Source of the DNA: Neomesorhizobium sp963726065
GTDB lineage: Bacteria > Pseudomonadota > Alphaproteobacteria > Rhizobiales > Rhizobiaceae
Length of the DNA: 64,000 bases
Direction: 5' to 3'
Assembly: GCA_963726065.1 (NCBI GenBank)
Contig: CAVSAU010000007.1
Coordinates: 62,001-126,000, forward strand
Shown one piece after another: positions 55,856 through 64,000 of this stretch (position 1 is its first letter; each line of letters opens with the position of its first letter). Below the pieces are notes generated by a model, which made no database searches, was not told the DNA's origin, and worked only from the letters and a program-made list of their open reading frames with translations. Made by a program: the position numbers and the translations under genes.

Positions 55856-56308
55856 GTGAAACGCCCGGACTTTATGTCGATGGCGCTGGCGGAAGCCGAG
55901 GCCGCCGCGCAGCGCGGCGAAGTACCCATTGGAGCCGTGCTGGTTGGCGGCGACAGGGTGCTGGCGCGTGCTGGCAATCGAACCCGCGAGCTCAACGATC
56001 CGACCGCTCATGCCGAGATGCTGGTGATCCGCGAGGCCGCTTCACTCCTGTCGGCAGAGCGGCTGAACGAGGCCGACCTCTACGTCACACTGGAGCCTTG
56101 CACCATGTGTGCCGCCGCAATCGCCTTCGCGCGGTTGCGGCGCCTCTATTTCGGCGCCACCGACGAGAAGGGCGGTGCGGTCGTCAGCGGCGTGCGGTTC
56201 TTCGCGTCGCCCACCTGCCACCATGTGCCGGAAGTCTATGCCGGGATCGGCGAAAGCAGCGCTGCCGCACTGCTGAAGGATTTTTTTAAGGTCAGGCGCG
56301 ACACCTGA
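55856..56308 (+). CDS. tadA: tRNA-specific adenosine deaminase TadA
   Basis: 150 aa, starting at GTG 55856 (ATG at 55874 is an alternative). Deaminates A34 of tRNA-Arg(ACG) to inosine. Zinc/catalytic motifs: HAE (52-54) in DPTAHAEMLVI and PCTMC (81-85) in LEPCTMCAAAIAFARL; GEVPIGAVLV and DEKGGAVVSGVRFF are also typical. Divergent from the pseudouridine synthase gene, with 80 bases between. Essential housekeeping gene. Confidence 0.95.
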   Translation: MKRPDFMSMALAEAEAAAQRGEVPIGAVLVGGDRVLARAGNRTRELNDPTAHAEMLVIREAASLLSAERLNEADLYVTLEPCTMCAAAIAFARLRRLYFGATDEKGGAVVSGVRFFASPTCHHVPEVYAGIGESSAAALLKDFFKVRRDT

Positions 56309-56319
56309 CCCTTCTCATA

Positions 56320-57015
56320 TCACGTGCCGGGAATGAGCTGGCGCCACGACCAGCTGCCCTTGCGGGCAGCCGCCTTGGCGCGGCGTTCCTTCTTGTACTC
56401 GTCCTCGCCGATATCGCCCGACGGCGCCGTTGCCGCGGGAGCGCGGTAAACCAGCGGCGGTTCGCTCAGATATTTCCGGCTGGTCTCGCTGCCCTGCTTC
56501 GTTTCGGCCAGGCGCGCTTTGTAGGCCTCACGCGTGTTGGTGAACTCCGGCCGGCGAATGGATTGGTTGGAGCCTGAATCGTTGCCCTTTTCTGGCATGC
56601 CAGCGCCGGGCGTGCTGTTTGAGGACGCGACTGCGACATCCTGGATGATCGGCGGCTCGTAATTGGGATTGTTCTGATTGGCTGTCGCTTCGGCGCGGAT
56701 GCGGGCACGGCGCGCCTCGGGGGATTCCGGCCATGCGGGGTTGGACGCGGCGGCGACACTTTCCTGTGGCGCCGGCAGAGCCGCATTCGCAGCGGCGCCG
56801 GGGGCGGGTTTGACCAGTTCGGGGCGTGGCTTGTAGTCGATCGGATCGCGAGGCTTCGGGGCAATGGACAGGATTCCGGTGAGATCCGAAGCAAGCTGCG
56901 CGGTCGACGTCTTGTCGGTCCCGTAGGTCGGAGACCCCATGCAGCCGCCCAGCATCAGGCTCGATGCGACCAGGGGCGCGCCAAGCCACAGCCGTGCGCG
57001 ATACTTGTCTGCCAT
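56320..57015 (-). CDS. Predicted lipoprotein, function unknown
   Basis: 231 aa from ATG 57015. Lipoprotein signal with lipobox LGGC (residues 22-25, SLMLGGCMGSPTYG). The rest is low complexity, Pro/Ala/Asn-rich and lacks a recognised domain; it contains SIAPKPRDPIDYKPRPELVKP, an Arg-rich helix SPEARRARIRAEA and a basic C-terminus KKERRAKAAARKGSWSWRQLIPGT. It is conserved as a single gene beside ileS in related genomes as far as I recall, which I cannot check. Probably anchored in the outer membrane facing the periplasm. It is convergent with tadA (11 bases). Confidence 0.7.
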   Translation of the reverse strand: MADKYRARLWLGAPLVASSLMLGGCMGSPTYGTDKTSTAQLASDLTGILSIAPKPRDPIDYKPRPELVKPAPGAAANAALPAPQESVAAASNPAWPESPEARRARIRAEATANQNNPNYEPPIIQDVAVASSNSTPGAGMPEKGNDSGSNQSIRRPEFTNTREAYKARLAETKQGSETSRKYLSEPPLVYRAPAATAPSGDIGEDEYKKERRAKAAARKGSWSWRQLIPGT

Positions 57016-57076
57016 GCCCAAATTTCTCACCACCAAGAGCCTCTCAACCAACCCGGCGCGTGCCGGATCCCCGTCC

Positions 57077-57090
57077 GAAAACCGGTTTTC
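57077..57090 (+). repeat. GAAAACCGGTTTTC palindrome upstream of the lipoprotein gene
   Basis: A perfect 14-bp palindrome in the 197-base gap between ileS and the lipoprotein gene, extended by GTCC...CACT. The core is like the frequent AAACCGGTTT-type intergenic repeats of rhizobia. I see no gene in this gap. Confidence 0.5.
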
Positions 57091-57212
57091 ACTGAAAATC
57101 CGGCGACAACAAGGCGTTCGGACCCGGCTGCGCTTTTACCTCAAGCCGGCGGCAAGGGCAACGACCGCCGAATCGTCGTCCCCAGCTGAGCTCTGTCGAC
57201 GCGCTAGCAGGA

Positions 57213-60158
57213 TCAAAGCCTGCCGAGTGCACGCAGTTCGCGCAGCGCCTCTGCATCCCGCGCAGAGACATCCGGGAACTCCGGATCGGAGCCCACATCG
57301 TCGGTGTAGCGCCAGGAACGCGCGCACTTGGTGCCGGACGCAGGCGCGAAGACCACGCCGACGCCCTTCACATCCTCGATGGTGAAAGCCCTGGAAGGCG
57401 CTGGTTTATCGGAGATCGAGATGCCGCTGGTGATGGAGATTTCGGCGAGATCCACGCCGTCAAGCGCGGCACGCAGCTCCACATCGGCGATATGAACCGC
57501 CGGCGCCGCCTCCAGCGAAGAGCCAATGGTCTTTCTGGCGCGTTCGATTTCCAGCGCGCCGGTGACGACGCGCCGAACCTGCTTGATGCTGCGCCACTTC
57601 TCGGCCAGCGCCTCGTTCTTCCAGCCATCTGGCGTTTCGTGGAACTGTTCGAGATGCACCAATTCGGACTGGGGATATCGGTCCAGCCAGGCTTCTTCCA
57701 TTGTGAACGGCAGCATCGGCGCCAGCCAGGTCACCAACCGGTCGAACAAATGGCGCACCACCTGCACGGCCGCCTTGCGCCTTATGCTCGAAGGCGCGTC
57801 GCAATAGAGAGCGTCCTTGCGGATGTCGAAATAGAAGGCCGACAGCTCGACCACCATGAAGTCGAGCAACGCGCGGGTGACACGCTTGAACTCGAAGGCG
57901 TCGTAACCGGTCCGGACCACCTCATCCAGCTCGGCCAGCCGGTGCAGCATCAGCTGCTCCAGTTCCGGCATTTCCTTTACCGGCACCACATCCCCTTCGT
58001 CGTGAGCGAGCGTGCCCAGCATCCAGCGGATGGTGTTGCGAAGCTTGCGGTAGGCGTCGATGTTGGTCTGCAGCACATTCTTGCCGAGCCGCTGGTCCTC
58101 CCAGTAGTCGGTCGTCACCACCCATAGGCGCAGGATGTCTGCGCCGGACTGCTTGATGACGTCCTGCGGCACCACGGTGTTGCCGAGCGACTTCGACATC
58201 TTGCGGCCTTCCTCGTCCATGGTGAAACCATGGGTGACGACCGTGTCATAGGGGGCGCGGCCGCGGGTGCCGCAGCTTTCCAGCAGCGAGGAATGGAACC
58301 AGCCGCGATGTTGGTCGGAGCCTTCGAGATAGACGTCCGCCGGCCATTTGAGGTCGGGCCGGTCTTCCAGTGTGAAGGTGTGGGTAGAGCCCGAATCGAA
58401 CCAGACGTCGAGGATGTCCATCACCTGCGTCCACGGCTCGTTGGCACGACTGCCGAGGAAACGCTCGCGTGCACCTTCGGCGAACCAGACATCGGCGCCC
58501 TCCTTCTCGAAGGCGTCGAGGATGCGTTGGTTGACGGCCTCGTCAACCAGGACAGTGCCGTCGGCGTCGGCGAAAACGGCAATCGGCACGCCCCAGGCGC
58601 GCTGGCGCGACAGCACCCAATCTGGTCGCTCCTCGATCATCGAGCGCAGCCGGGTCTGCCCGGCGGCCGGCACAAAGCGGGTGTCGTCGATCGCCTTCAG
58701 CGCCCGGCTGCGCAAGGTGGTGCCGTCACCCAGCGCCTTATCCATGTAGACGAACCATTGCGGCGTATTGCGGAAGATGATCGGCTTCTTCGACCGCCAC
58801 GAATGCGGATAGGAATGTTTCAGCCGGCCGCGCGCGAACAGCGCGTTACGTTTGATCAACTCGTCGATGACGGCCTTGTTGGCATCACCCTTCTTGCCAT
58901 TATCGTCGATGACGCGCGCAGGCCCGCCCTCGCGATCCGGTCCGAAGCCCGGCGCATCCTTGGTGTAGTATCCGGCATCGTCGACCGGGAAGGGCAACCG
59001 CGTATCGATGCCGCGCTTTTCAAGTTCGGCTATCGCGTCCATCCAGGCATCGAAGTCTTCACGGCCATGGCTTGGCGAGGTGTGGACAAAGCCTGTGCCG
59101 GCGTCGTCGGTGACATGGTCGCCGGCGAGCATGGGAACCGGGAATTCGTAGCCGCCGCCGAGTCCTTCGAAGGGATGGGCGAGCGTAAGGCTTCCAAGTT
59201 CTTCCGCCGAAACACCGCGGAGCTTATTCAACTTGACCTTTGCCTTCACTTCAGACTCTTCGGCCAGTGCATCGGCAAAGATCAATTTCTCGCCCGGCTG
59301 AGGACCGAAATCGTTTTCCGCCGCCGCGACCTCGTAAAGGCCGTAGCTGACACGTGGTGAGAAATTGACGGCGCGATTGCCGGGGATGGTCCAGGGCGTG
59401 GTTGTCCAGATGACAACATGAGCGTCAAGCACGTCGCCATGAGCAACATCCTGATCCCCGGCAGATTGGACCGGAAATTTCACCCAGATCGTGTCTGACT
59501 CGTAGTCCTGGTATTCGACCTCGGCCTCGGCCAGCGCCGTGCGCTCGACCACGCTCCACATCACCGGCTTGGAGCCGCGATAGAGCTGACCGCTGGTCGC
59601 GAATTTCAGCAACTCGCCGGCGATGCGTGACTCAGCATGGTAGCTCATCGTCAGATAGGGATTCTTGAAGTCGCCGACGACGCCGAGCCGCTGGAACTCC
59701 TCGCCCTGAACCTTGATCCACTTTTCCGCATAGGCGCGGCATTCCTGGCGGAACGCCACCATCGCCGCCGGTTCCTTGAGATCCGGCTTGGCCTTGCCCT
59801 TGGCGCGGTAGTTCTCCTCCTCGATCTTCCATTCGATCGGCAAGCCGTGGCAATCCCAGCCCGGCACGTAATTCGAGTCGTAGCCGCGCATCTGGAATGA
59901 GCGGGTGATGACGTCCTTCAGCACCTTGTTCAGGGCATGGCCGATATGGATGTTGCCGTTGGCGTAGGGCGGGCCGTCATGCAGCACGAACTTCTCGCGC
60001 CCGGCCGAAGTTTCGCGCAGGCGCCTGTAAAGATCCATCTTCTGCCACCGCGCGACCGCCAGCGGCTCCTTTTCGGGCAGGCCAGCGCGCATCGGAAACT
60101 CCGTCTGCGGCAGATAGAGCGTCTTGGAATAATCGAGTTTTTCTGACGTATCGGTCAT
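57213..60158 (-). CDS. ileS: Isoleucyl-tRNA synthetase
   Basis: 981 aa, intact. Class I synthetase with HIGH (71-74) in NGNIHIGHALNKVLKD, and KMSKS (653-657) in GRKMSKSLGNTVVP. Editing domain (CP1) in the middle (TTTPWTIPGNRAVNF, GTGFVHTSPSHGREDFD) and anticodon-binding C-terminal domain. The C-terminal zinc-ribbon Cys set is reduced (only KCARSWRYTDDVGSDP is seen), as in the shorter bacterial forms. Start ATG 60158. Confidence 0.97.
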   Translation of the reverse strand: MTDTSEKLDYSKTLYLPQTEFPMRAGLPEKEPLAVARWQKMDLYRRLRETSAGREKFVLHDGPPYANGNIHIGHALNKVLKDVITRSFQMRGYDSNYVPGWDCHGLPIEWKIEEENYRAKGKAKPDLKEPAAMVAFRQECRAYAEKWIKVQGEEFQRLGVVGDFKNPYLTMSYHAESRIAGELLKFATSGQLYRGSKPVMWSVVERTALAEAEVEYQDYESDTIWVKFPVQSAGDQDVAHGDVLDAHVVIWTTTPWTIPGNRAVNFSPRVSYGLYEVAAAENDFGPQPGEKLIFADALAEESEVKAKVKLNKLRGVSAEELGSLTLAHPFEGLGGGYEFPVPMLAGDHVTDDAGTGFVHTSPSHGREDFDAWMDAIAELEKRGIDTRLPFPVDDAGYYTKDAPGFGPDREGGPARVIDDNGKKGDANKAVIDELIKRNALFARGRLKHSYPHSWRSKKPIIFRNTPQWFVYMDKALGDGTTLRSRALKAIDDTRFVPAAGQTRLRSMIEERPDWVLSRQRAWGVPIAVFADADGTVLVDEAVNQRILDAFEKEGADVWFAEGARERFLGSRANEPWTQVMDILDVWFDSGSTHTFTLEDRPDLKWPADVYLEGSDQHRGWFHSSLLESCGTRGRAPYDTVVTHGFTMDEEGRKMSKSLGNTVVPQDVIKQSGADILRLWVVTTDYWEDQRLGKNVLQTNIDAYRKLRNTIRWMLGTLAHDEGDVVPVKEMPELEQLMLHRLAELDEVVRTGYDAFEFKRVTRALLDFMVVELSAFYFDIRKDALYCDAPSSIRRKAAVQVVRHLFDRLVTWLAPMLPFTMEEAWLDRYPQSELVHLEQFHETPDGWKNEALAEKWRSIKQVRRVVTGALEIERARKTIGSSLEAAPAVHIADVELRAALDGVDLAEISITSGISISDKPAPSRAFTIEDVKGVGVVFAPASGTKCARSWRYTDDVGSDPEFPDVSARDAEALRELRALGRL

Positions 60159-60605
60159 TGTCTTGCCATATCAACAGCCCGTGGGCGGGGCGCCCGGGCG
60201 TTCAACTATCATGAATTGGAAAAAGCGCGAGGTGTTGGCGCGCAAAATGTCCCGGATCTTCAGGCAGCCTCAGGCCGCCGGGAAGACCGGGCTGGTAATT
60301 CGAATGGCTATCGCCAATTTGTGCGAAAAGATCGTCATGGCCGGGCCTTTTAGCCGAGGCGGCGCGGGGAATAAAGAAGATAATGCGCCAGTCTAAAGCT
60401 GGAAATCGAAACGATAGGTCGCCGACACGCCGAACAGCCACCAGTTCTTCGAGCCGCGCTCCTTCACCAAGCTGGAATCTGCCGCCGATTGCGTCAACGG
60501 TGGACCTGATATTGCATGTGCGGGGAAATGGACGCGTTTGTGCTTACGCGCTATCCTGCCGGCAGGCTCGTGATCGGGTGAATGGCGAGCCCAACGGAGG
60601 CCACC
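60159..60605. other. 447-base intergenic region, no intact gene
   Basis: Between ileS (minus) and the HdeD-like gene (plus). It holds a GC-rich near-palindrome GGGCGGGGCGCCCGGGCG at about 60183-60200 and, on the minus strand, a short remnant of an outer-membrane protein (60393-60486). Promoters for both flanking genes must lie here, but no clear -35/-10 pair stands out. Confidence 0.6.
60393..60486 (-). pseudogene. C-terminal remnant of an outer-membrane beta-barrel protein (MipA/OmpV-like)
   Basis: The minus frame ends SSLVKERGSKNWWLFGVSATYRFDFQL. The pattern (D-S-x-L/I-V-K-x-x-G-S-K-N-x-W-x-x-G-V-S-x-x-Y-R-F) is like the last two strands of MipA/OmpV proteins. Nothing upstream in any frame continues the family, so the rest has been deleted. 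About 29 residues only; identification is tentative. Confidence 0.4.
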
Positions 60606-61169
60606 ATGACTGACATACCGCACTCACCGAAAAGCCTTGGCGGATCTATCGCCGAGGTGCGCACCAAATGGGGCTGGTTCGTCGCACTCGGCATCGCATT
60701 TCTGGTGCTTGGCGTGATCGCCTTCTACAACGTGGTCATCGCTACCGTCGCTTCAGTCTTTTTCGTCGGCTGGCTGATGCTGATCGGCGCCGTCGCGGAG
60801 ATTATCCATGCGTTCGGCGTCAAGACGTGGGGAAGCTTCTTCTGGTGGCTGCTCAGCGGCATCGTCTACGCCGTCGCCGGTATCGTTACCCTGATGAACC
60901 CGCTGCTGGCCTCGAAAGTTTTGACCTTCATCCTGGCGATCTCGCTTATTGCCGGCGGCGTGTTGCGCATATGGGTCGGTATCAAGGCCCGTCCCGACGC
61001 CAACTGGGGATGGGTCGTCGCCGGCGGCGTCTTGACGTTGCTTCTCGGCGCAATCATCGCCATCGGATGGCCGGTCAACAGCCTGTGGATCCTTGGCATG
61101 TTCCTGGCGATAGACCTGATCTTCCAGGGCTGGTCGTACATCGCATTCGGGCTGGCGCTGAAACGCTAG
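60606..61169 (+). CDS. HdeD-family membrane protein (acid-resistance type)
   Basis: 187 aa from ATG 60606 (GGAGG upstream). Six hydrophobic segments in three pairs (WFVALGIAFLVLGVIAFYNVV, ASVFFVGWLMLIGAVAEIIHAF, FFWWLLSGIVYAVAGIVTLMNP, VLTFILAISLIAGGVLRIWVGI, WGWVVAGGVLTLLLGAIIAIGW, LWILGMFLAIDLIFQGWSYI). This is the DUF308/HdeD repeat. In E. coli HdeD contributes to acid resistance at high cell density; here the role is inferred from family only. Convergent with ribF. Confidence 0.88.
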   Translation: MTDIPHSPKSLGGSIAEVRTKWGWFVALGIAFLVLGVIAFYNVVIATVASVFFVGWLMLIGAVAEIIHAFGVKTWGSFFWWLLSGIVYAVAGIVTLMNPLLASKVLTFILAISLIAGGVLRIWVGIKARPDANWGWVVAGGVLTLLLGAIIAIGWPVNSLWILGMFLAIDLIFQGWSYIAFGLALKR

Positions 61170-61176
61170 GCGTCAG

Positions 61177-62169
61177 TCAGCCGCCATCGAAGGCAACCTG
61201 CCGGTCGAGATCGGACAGCGGTCGCGCGCCTGAAAGCAGCGCGCGCGCTTCTGTTTCGTCGCGTTTCATCTGTACAACAAGCGCATCCAGCCCGTCGAAT
61301 TTCACTTCGCCGCGCAGGAAGCCGAAGAAAGAAACCGCGCAGCGCTCACCGTAGAGATCGTCGGAAAAGTCGAAGACGAAAGTCTCGAGCAGCGGCGCGC
61401 CGTCTTCGTCGACGGTCGGGCGGCGGCCGAAGCTGGCGACGCCGTCGTGTAGCGAACCGTCGGCGCGCCGCAACCGCACGGCGTAGATTCCATACTTCAA
61501 TCCGGTCGTGGCAGGCAAAGCCATGTTGGCGGTGGGGAAGCCCAGTTCGCGGCCGAGTTGTTTTCCCCGCACCACTTCGGCCTCGACCGTATAGCGGTAA
61601 CCGAGCAGGCCTGCCGCCTGGACGACGTCGCCGTGTTCGAGAAGAGTGCGAATGCGGCTCGATGAAACCACCTCGCCCGCCTCATCGCGAAATGCATCGA
61701 CAAGCGTAACGCCAAAGCCGTGCTTCTCGCCCGAGGCCATCAGGAACGCCGGGCCACCCTGGCGATTCCTGCCAAAATGGAAATCGAAGCCGGTGACGGC
61801 GTGGCCGATGCCCAACCCCTGGTCCAGGATACGGGTGACGAATTCTTCCGCCGACTGGCCCGCAAACTCCCGCGTGAACGGCTGCTGCACGAGGCCATCG
61901 AAACCGAGTTCGGCCAGCAGCCGCGCCTTCATCGGCGGCGGCGTGATGACATAAAGCGGGACATCTGGCTGGAACAGAGTGCGCGGATGTGGCTCGAAGC
62001 TCAACGCCAGCGCCGGCGCCTCCCTGCGGCGGGCCTCGGCCAGCGCACGCTCCACCACTGCCTGATGACCGCGATGCACGCCGTCGAAATTGCCGATCGC
62101 CACCACCCCCCCGCGCAGCTCTTCGGGCAGCTCGGCAATGTCGGTGATATGGCGGAACGGCCGGTCCAT
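61177..62169 (-). CDS. ribF: Bifunctional riboflavin kinase / FAD synthetase RibF
   Basis: 330 aa, intact. The N-terminal adenylyltransferase has VVAIGNFDGVHRGHQAVV (GNFDGVHRGH, 26-35), LSFEPHPRTLFQPDVPL and GVTLVDAFRDEAGEVVSSSRIRTLL. The C-terminal riboflavin kinase has LGYRYTVEAEVVRGKQLGRELGFPTANMAL and the PTxN-type motif. It converts riboflavin to FMN and FMN to FAD. It is separated from the upstream HAD hydrolase by nine bases, on the same strand. Confidence 0.95.
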   Translation of the reverse strand: MDRPFRHITDIAELPEELRGGVVAIGNFDGVHRGHQAVVERALAEARRREAPALALSFEPHPRTLFQPDVPLYVITPPPMKARLLAELGFDGLVQQPFTREFAGQSAEEFVTRILDQGLGIGHAVTGFDFHFGRNRQGGPAFLMASGEKHGFGVTLVDAFRDEAGEVVSSSRIRTLLEHGDVVQAAGLLGYRYTVEAEVVRGKQLGRELGFPTANMALPATTGLKYGIYAVRLRRADGSLHDGVASFGRRPTVDEDGAPLLETFVFDFSDDLYGERCAVSFFGFLRGEVKFDGLDALVVQMKRDETEARALLSGARPLSDLDRQVAFDGG

Positions 62170-62178
62170 GCGGAATGC

Positions 62179-63042
62179 CTAGCGAAGCCGCGGAATGACG
62201 GCGACCGGGTGATGGCCGCGGGTGCCGAGGAAGGCCGCCAGCTTTTCCGAGTCCGGGTCCTGCGGGTCGCCATACTCGCCGGCGTGGATGCCGCCGGAAA
62301 CATAGAGCACGTCGACGCCGTTCAATTCCGCACCCTTGACGTCGGTCAGTACGCCGTCGCCGATCGCCAGTGTATCGTCCGCCGTGACGGGGCGTCCAAG
62401 CACGTCGGCCGCTTCCTTCAGCGCCGCCTCGTAAATTGGCCGGTGCGGCTTGCCGGCGATCTCGGTGCGGCCGCCAAGCTGGGCGTAGTCGCGCGCCAGC
62501 GCGCCGGCGCAGAAGATCAGCCGGTCACCCTTCTCCACCACGATGTCGGGATTGGCGCAGATGAAAGGCAGGTTGCGGGCCCGCAGCCGCTTCAGCATTT
62601 CGGCATAATCATCAGGCGTCTCGGTGTCGTCGTCAAAGAGACCGGTGCAGACAACCGCCTGCGCCTCGAACTCCTCGACAAGCTCGACGTCGATGCCGTC
62701 GTATATCGACGTGTCGCGCTCCGGACCGAGATGGAAGACGCGCCGTGGACCGGAGCGGATAAGGTCGCGCGTGACATCGCCAGAGGTGACAATGCGATCC
62801 CAGCAATCGCGTGGCACGCCAAGTGCTGCAAGCTGCTCCTCGACCGGACCGAACGGACGCGGCGCATTGGTGATGAGAACGACGGCAACGCCGTTCTGCC
62901 TTGCGCGCTTCAAAGCAGCGGTGGCATCGGGGAAGCTTTCCAAGCCATTGTGGATGACGCCCCACACGTCGCAAAATATCGCTGCGTATTGGCCGGCCAG
63001 CGCATCAAGCGAGCCGATCATCTTCGGCGAACCCGTCATCAT
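62179..63042 (-). CDS. TIGR01459-type HAD hydrolase (NagD/phosphoglycolate phosphatase-like)
   Basis: 287 aa from ATG 63042 (AGGAGACATG overlaps). HAD motif I is AIFCDVWGVIHNGLESFPDA with nucleophile Asp25, motif II VVLITNAPRPFGPV, motif III Lys in KPHRPIYEAALKE, and motif IV TLAIGDGVLTDVKGAELNGVD. The insertion and DVWG start are characteristic of the TIGR01459 clade, common in alphaproteobacteria. Phosphatase with unknown substrate. It is immediately upstream of ribF (nine bases), as in many rhizobia, so a role near flavin phosphate metabolism is possible but unproven. Confidence 0.88.
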   Translation of the reverse strand: MMTGSPKMIGSLDALAGQYAAIFCDVWGVIHNGLESFPDATAALKRARQNGVAVVLITNAPRPFGPVEEQLAALGVPRDCWDRIVTSGDVTRDLIRSGPRRVFHLGPERDTSIYDGIDVELVEEFEAQAVVCTGLFDDDTETPDDYAEMLKRLRARNLPFICANPDIVVEKGDRLIFCAGALARDYAQLGGRTEIAGKPHRPIYEAALKEAADVLGRPVTADDTLAIGDGVLTDVKGAELNGVDVLYVSGGIHAGEYGDPQDPDSEKLAAFLGTRGHHPVAVIPRLR

Positions 63043-63228
63043 GTCTCCTCAAATCTCATCCGGCCCGGCGGTTCGCCAAAAACCGCCCCGGAATTAACCG
63101 AACCTGCCTTCCCTGTCACCTCTCTCATTTCGGTTGGTTGCGGCGCAAACGTCGCAAGACAACTCCCCGATTTACGGCTGGGCATGGCGTCGATGGCCTG
63201 CCCTCAGCTGGTATCGGGCTCCTGATGG

Positions 63229-63287
63229 TTAATTCCCGATAAAATCCCGCCTCGTATTTCGAGGAAATTCGAGAACCGGGAATTTAA
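63229..63287. promoter_or_regulatory. Structured element upstream of the TadG-like gene
   Basis: TTAATTCCCG (63229-63238) can pair with CGGGAATTTAA (63277-63287), with one bulged T. They enclose a perfect stem CCTCG (63250-63254) / CGAGG (63260-63264). It lies in the 300-base gap between the HAD hydrolase and the TadG-like gene and is AT-rich for this genome. It could be a leader or operator. The rest of the gap shows nothing recognisable. Confidence 0.4.
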
Positions 63288-63342
63288 CGATTGTCTGCCA
63301 CACTGCGCCATTCACATGGGTCTGGCAGGGGTGCTGAGGCAG

Positions 63343-64000
63343 ATGATCCGCAGGTTTCTTGGGGATAGACGCGGAAATTTCGCGATGCTGACGGCGATCG
63401 CGATGGTTCCCATCATGGGAGCGCTGACGTTGGCGATCGATTACGGTGAAATGTCGCGCCAGCGCCAGCTGATGCTCAATTCGCTCGATGCCGCCGGCAT
63501 TGCGACGGCGCGGGAACTTTTGAGCGGCACGAGTGAAGCGGACACGAAGAAGTATGCCGAGGATTTCTTCCAGGCAAATCTCTCGGAGGCTATCAAGGCG
63601 GCCGACACAACCCTCACTGTTGAGCTGCCAACGGGCGTCAGTGGCGGCGGCACCGTGGAGTTGTGCTCCAGGCTCGTTTATCATCCTTATTTCGTACCTG
63701 TATTCTACATGCTTCTGAGAAAGGCGGAGGAGGAAATCGCCTTTACTGCATGCACTGAGGTGCAGCTTCAGAACACGGTCGAAGTCGCCTTGGTGCTCGA
63801 TAATTCCGGCTCGATGGACTATCTCGGCTCTGGTTCGGGTGAGAAGCGCATCGACCTGTTGAAGAAGGCGGCCAAGCAGCTCGTCGACACGATCGGCGAA
63901 CGCGGCGCAGCAATGAAACAGGTTCCGAGGGCCGTGCAGTTTGCTCTGGTGCCATTTGCCGCTTCGGTGAATGTCGGAACAGACAAGGAGAACGCGACTT
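63343..64000 (+). CDS. tadG: TadE/TadG-type pilus protein with von Willebrand A domain, cut by window end
   Basis: At least 219 aa, open to the last base. Start ATG 63343 with GAGG upstream; in-frame ATG 63316 is an alternative. The N-terminus FLGDRRGNFAMLTAIAMVPIMGALTLAIDYGEMSRQRQ is the TadE-like segment with one membrane helix. From about residue 145 (VEVALVLDNSGSMDYLGSGSGEKRIDLLKKAAKQLV) a vWA domain begins with MIDAS motif DNSGS. Such proteins belong to Flp/Tad pilus loci or stand alone in rhizobia. Upstream tad genes are absent here, so it may be a solitary member. Confidence 0.85.
   Translation, partial: MIRRFLGDRRGNFAMLTAIAMVPIMGALTLAIDYGEMSRQRQLMLNSLDAAGIATARELLSGTSEADTKKYAEDFFQANLSEAIKAADTTLTVELPTGVSGGGTVELCSRLVYHPYFVPVFYMLLRKAEEEIAFTACTEVQLQNTVEVALVLDNSGSMDYLGSGSGEKRIDLLKKAAKQLVDTIGERGAAMKQVPRAVQFALVPFAASVNVGTDKENAT

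Overview
This is a 64 kb stretch of a high-GC alphaproteobacterial chromosome. It most resembles the order Hyphomicrobiales (Rhizobiales), probably Mesorhizobium or a close Phyllobacteriaceae relative. The clues are the block lpxK-waaA-DUF374-DUF4170-phosphatase-pmbA, the DUF2093 and DUF2783 proteins, the Azt zinc system, and intergenic CCTTCTCCC/GGGAGAAGG palindromes. I see no rRNA or tRNA genes, insertion sequences, prophage or CRISPR array. This assignment is inference from gene content and order.

Layout. 0-2.1 kb: zinc uptake (3' end of aztC, then aztD, with a Zur-box-like palindrome between them). 2.2-9.0 kb: a beta-oxidation operon resembling the pim dicarboxylate operon (hydrolase, hydratase/dehydrogenase, thiolase, paired acyl-CoA dehydrogenases). 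9.2-10.5 kb: persulfide dioxygenase plus DUF442 sulfur module. 10.5-13.6 kb: TRAP transporter dctMQP. 13.7-22.1 kb: tyrosine/homogentisate catabolism: an Lrp regulator and hppD, then a minus-strand operon hmgA-DUF1428-FAA hydrolase-MBL-DinB-FAD monooxygenase-DUF2783 with a divergent MarR gene. 22-25 kb: HPP membrane protein and kbl-tdh threonine degradation. 25-28.6 kb: an MR/MLE enolase-superfamily enzyme, gcdH and its divergent LysR gene. 28.8-32 kb: a GGDEF-EAL protein and a secreted alpha/beta hydrolase. 32-37.7 kb: a demethylase-type flavoprotein, queF, a secreted DUF3828-like protein, an MttB-family methyltransferase and its divergent LysR gene. 37.7-45.6 kb: mutL, DUF2093 and the lipid A/Kdo operon. 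45.7-53.2 kb: Kef-type antiporter, VOC protein, MATE exporter, patatin and two M16 peptidases. 53.3-64 kb: rsmD, an RsuA/RluB-like pseudouridine synthase, tadA, a lipoprotein, ileS, an HdeD-like protein, ribF, a HAD hydrolase and the start of a TadG-type pilus protein.

Sequence quality shapes the reading. About 20 genes are interrupted by single-base indels, and the positions are reconstructible because protein similarity resumes in the next frame. Most look like one extra C, G or A; a few look like a missing base. They hit genes normally essential or well conserved (waaA, rsmD, kbl, hmgA) and cluster extremely densely at 43.4-51.8 kb, while neighbours such as ileS, mutL and the pim-like operon are clean. 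I therefore read them as assembly or base-calling errors rather than gene decay. Broken genes are annotated over the full span of the restored gene, and the restored length is given where it could be worked out.

The main biological interest lies in the homogentisate cluster, which has a DinB-family protein where a glutathione-dependent maleylacetoacetate isomerase would be expected, plus an unassigned FAD monooxygenase/DUF2783 pair and an atypical metallo-beta-lactamase. The MttB/LysR/demethylase neighbourhood is also notable and may serve N-methylated amine (betaine) catabolism.
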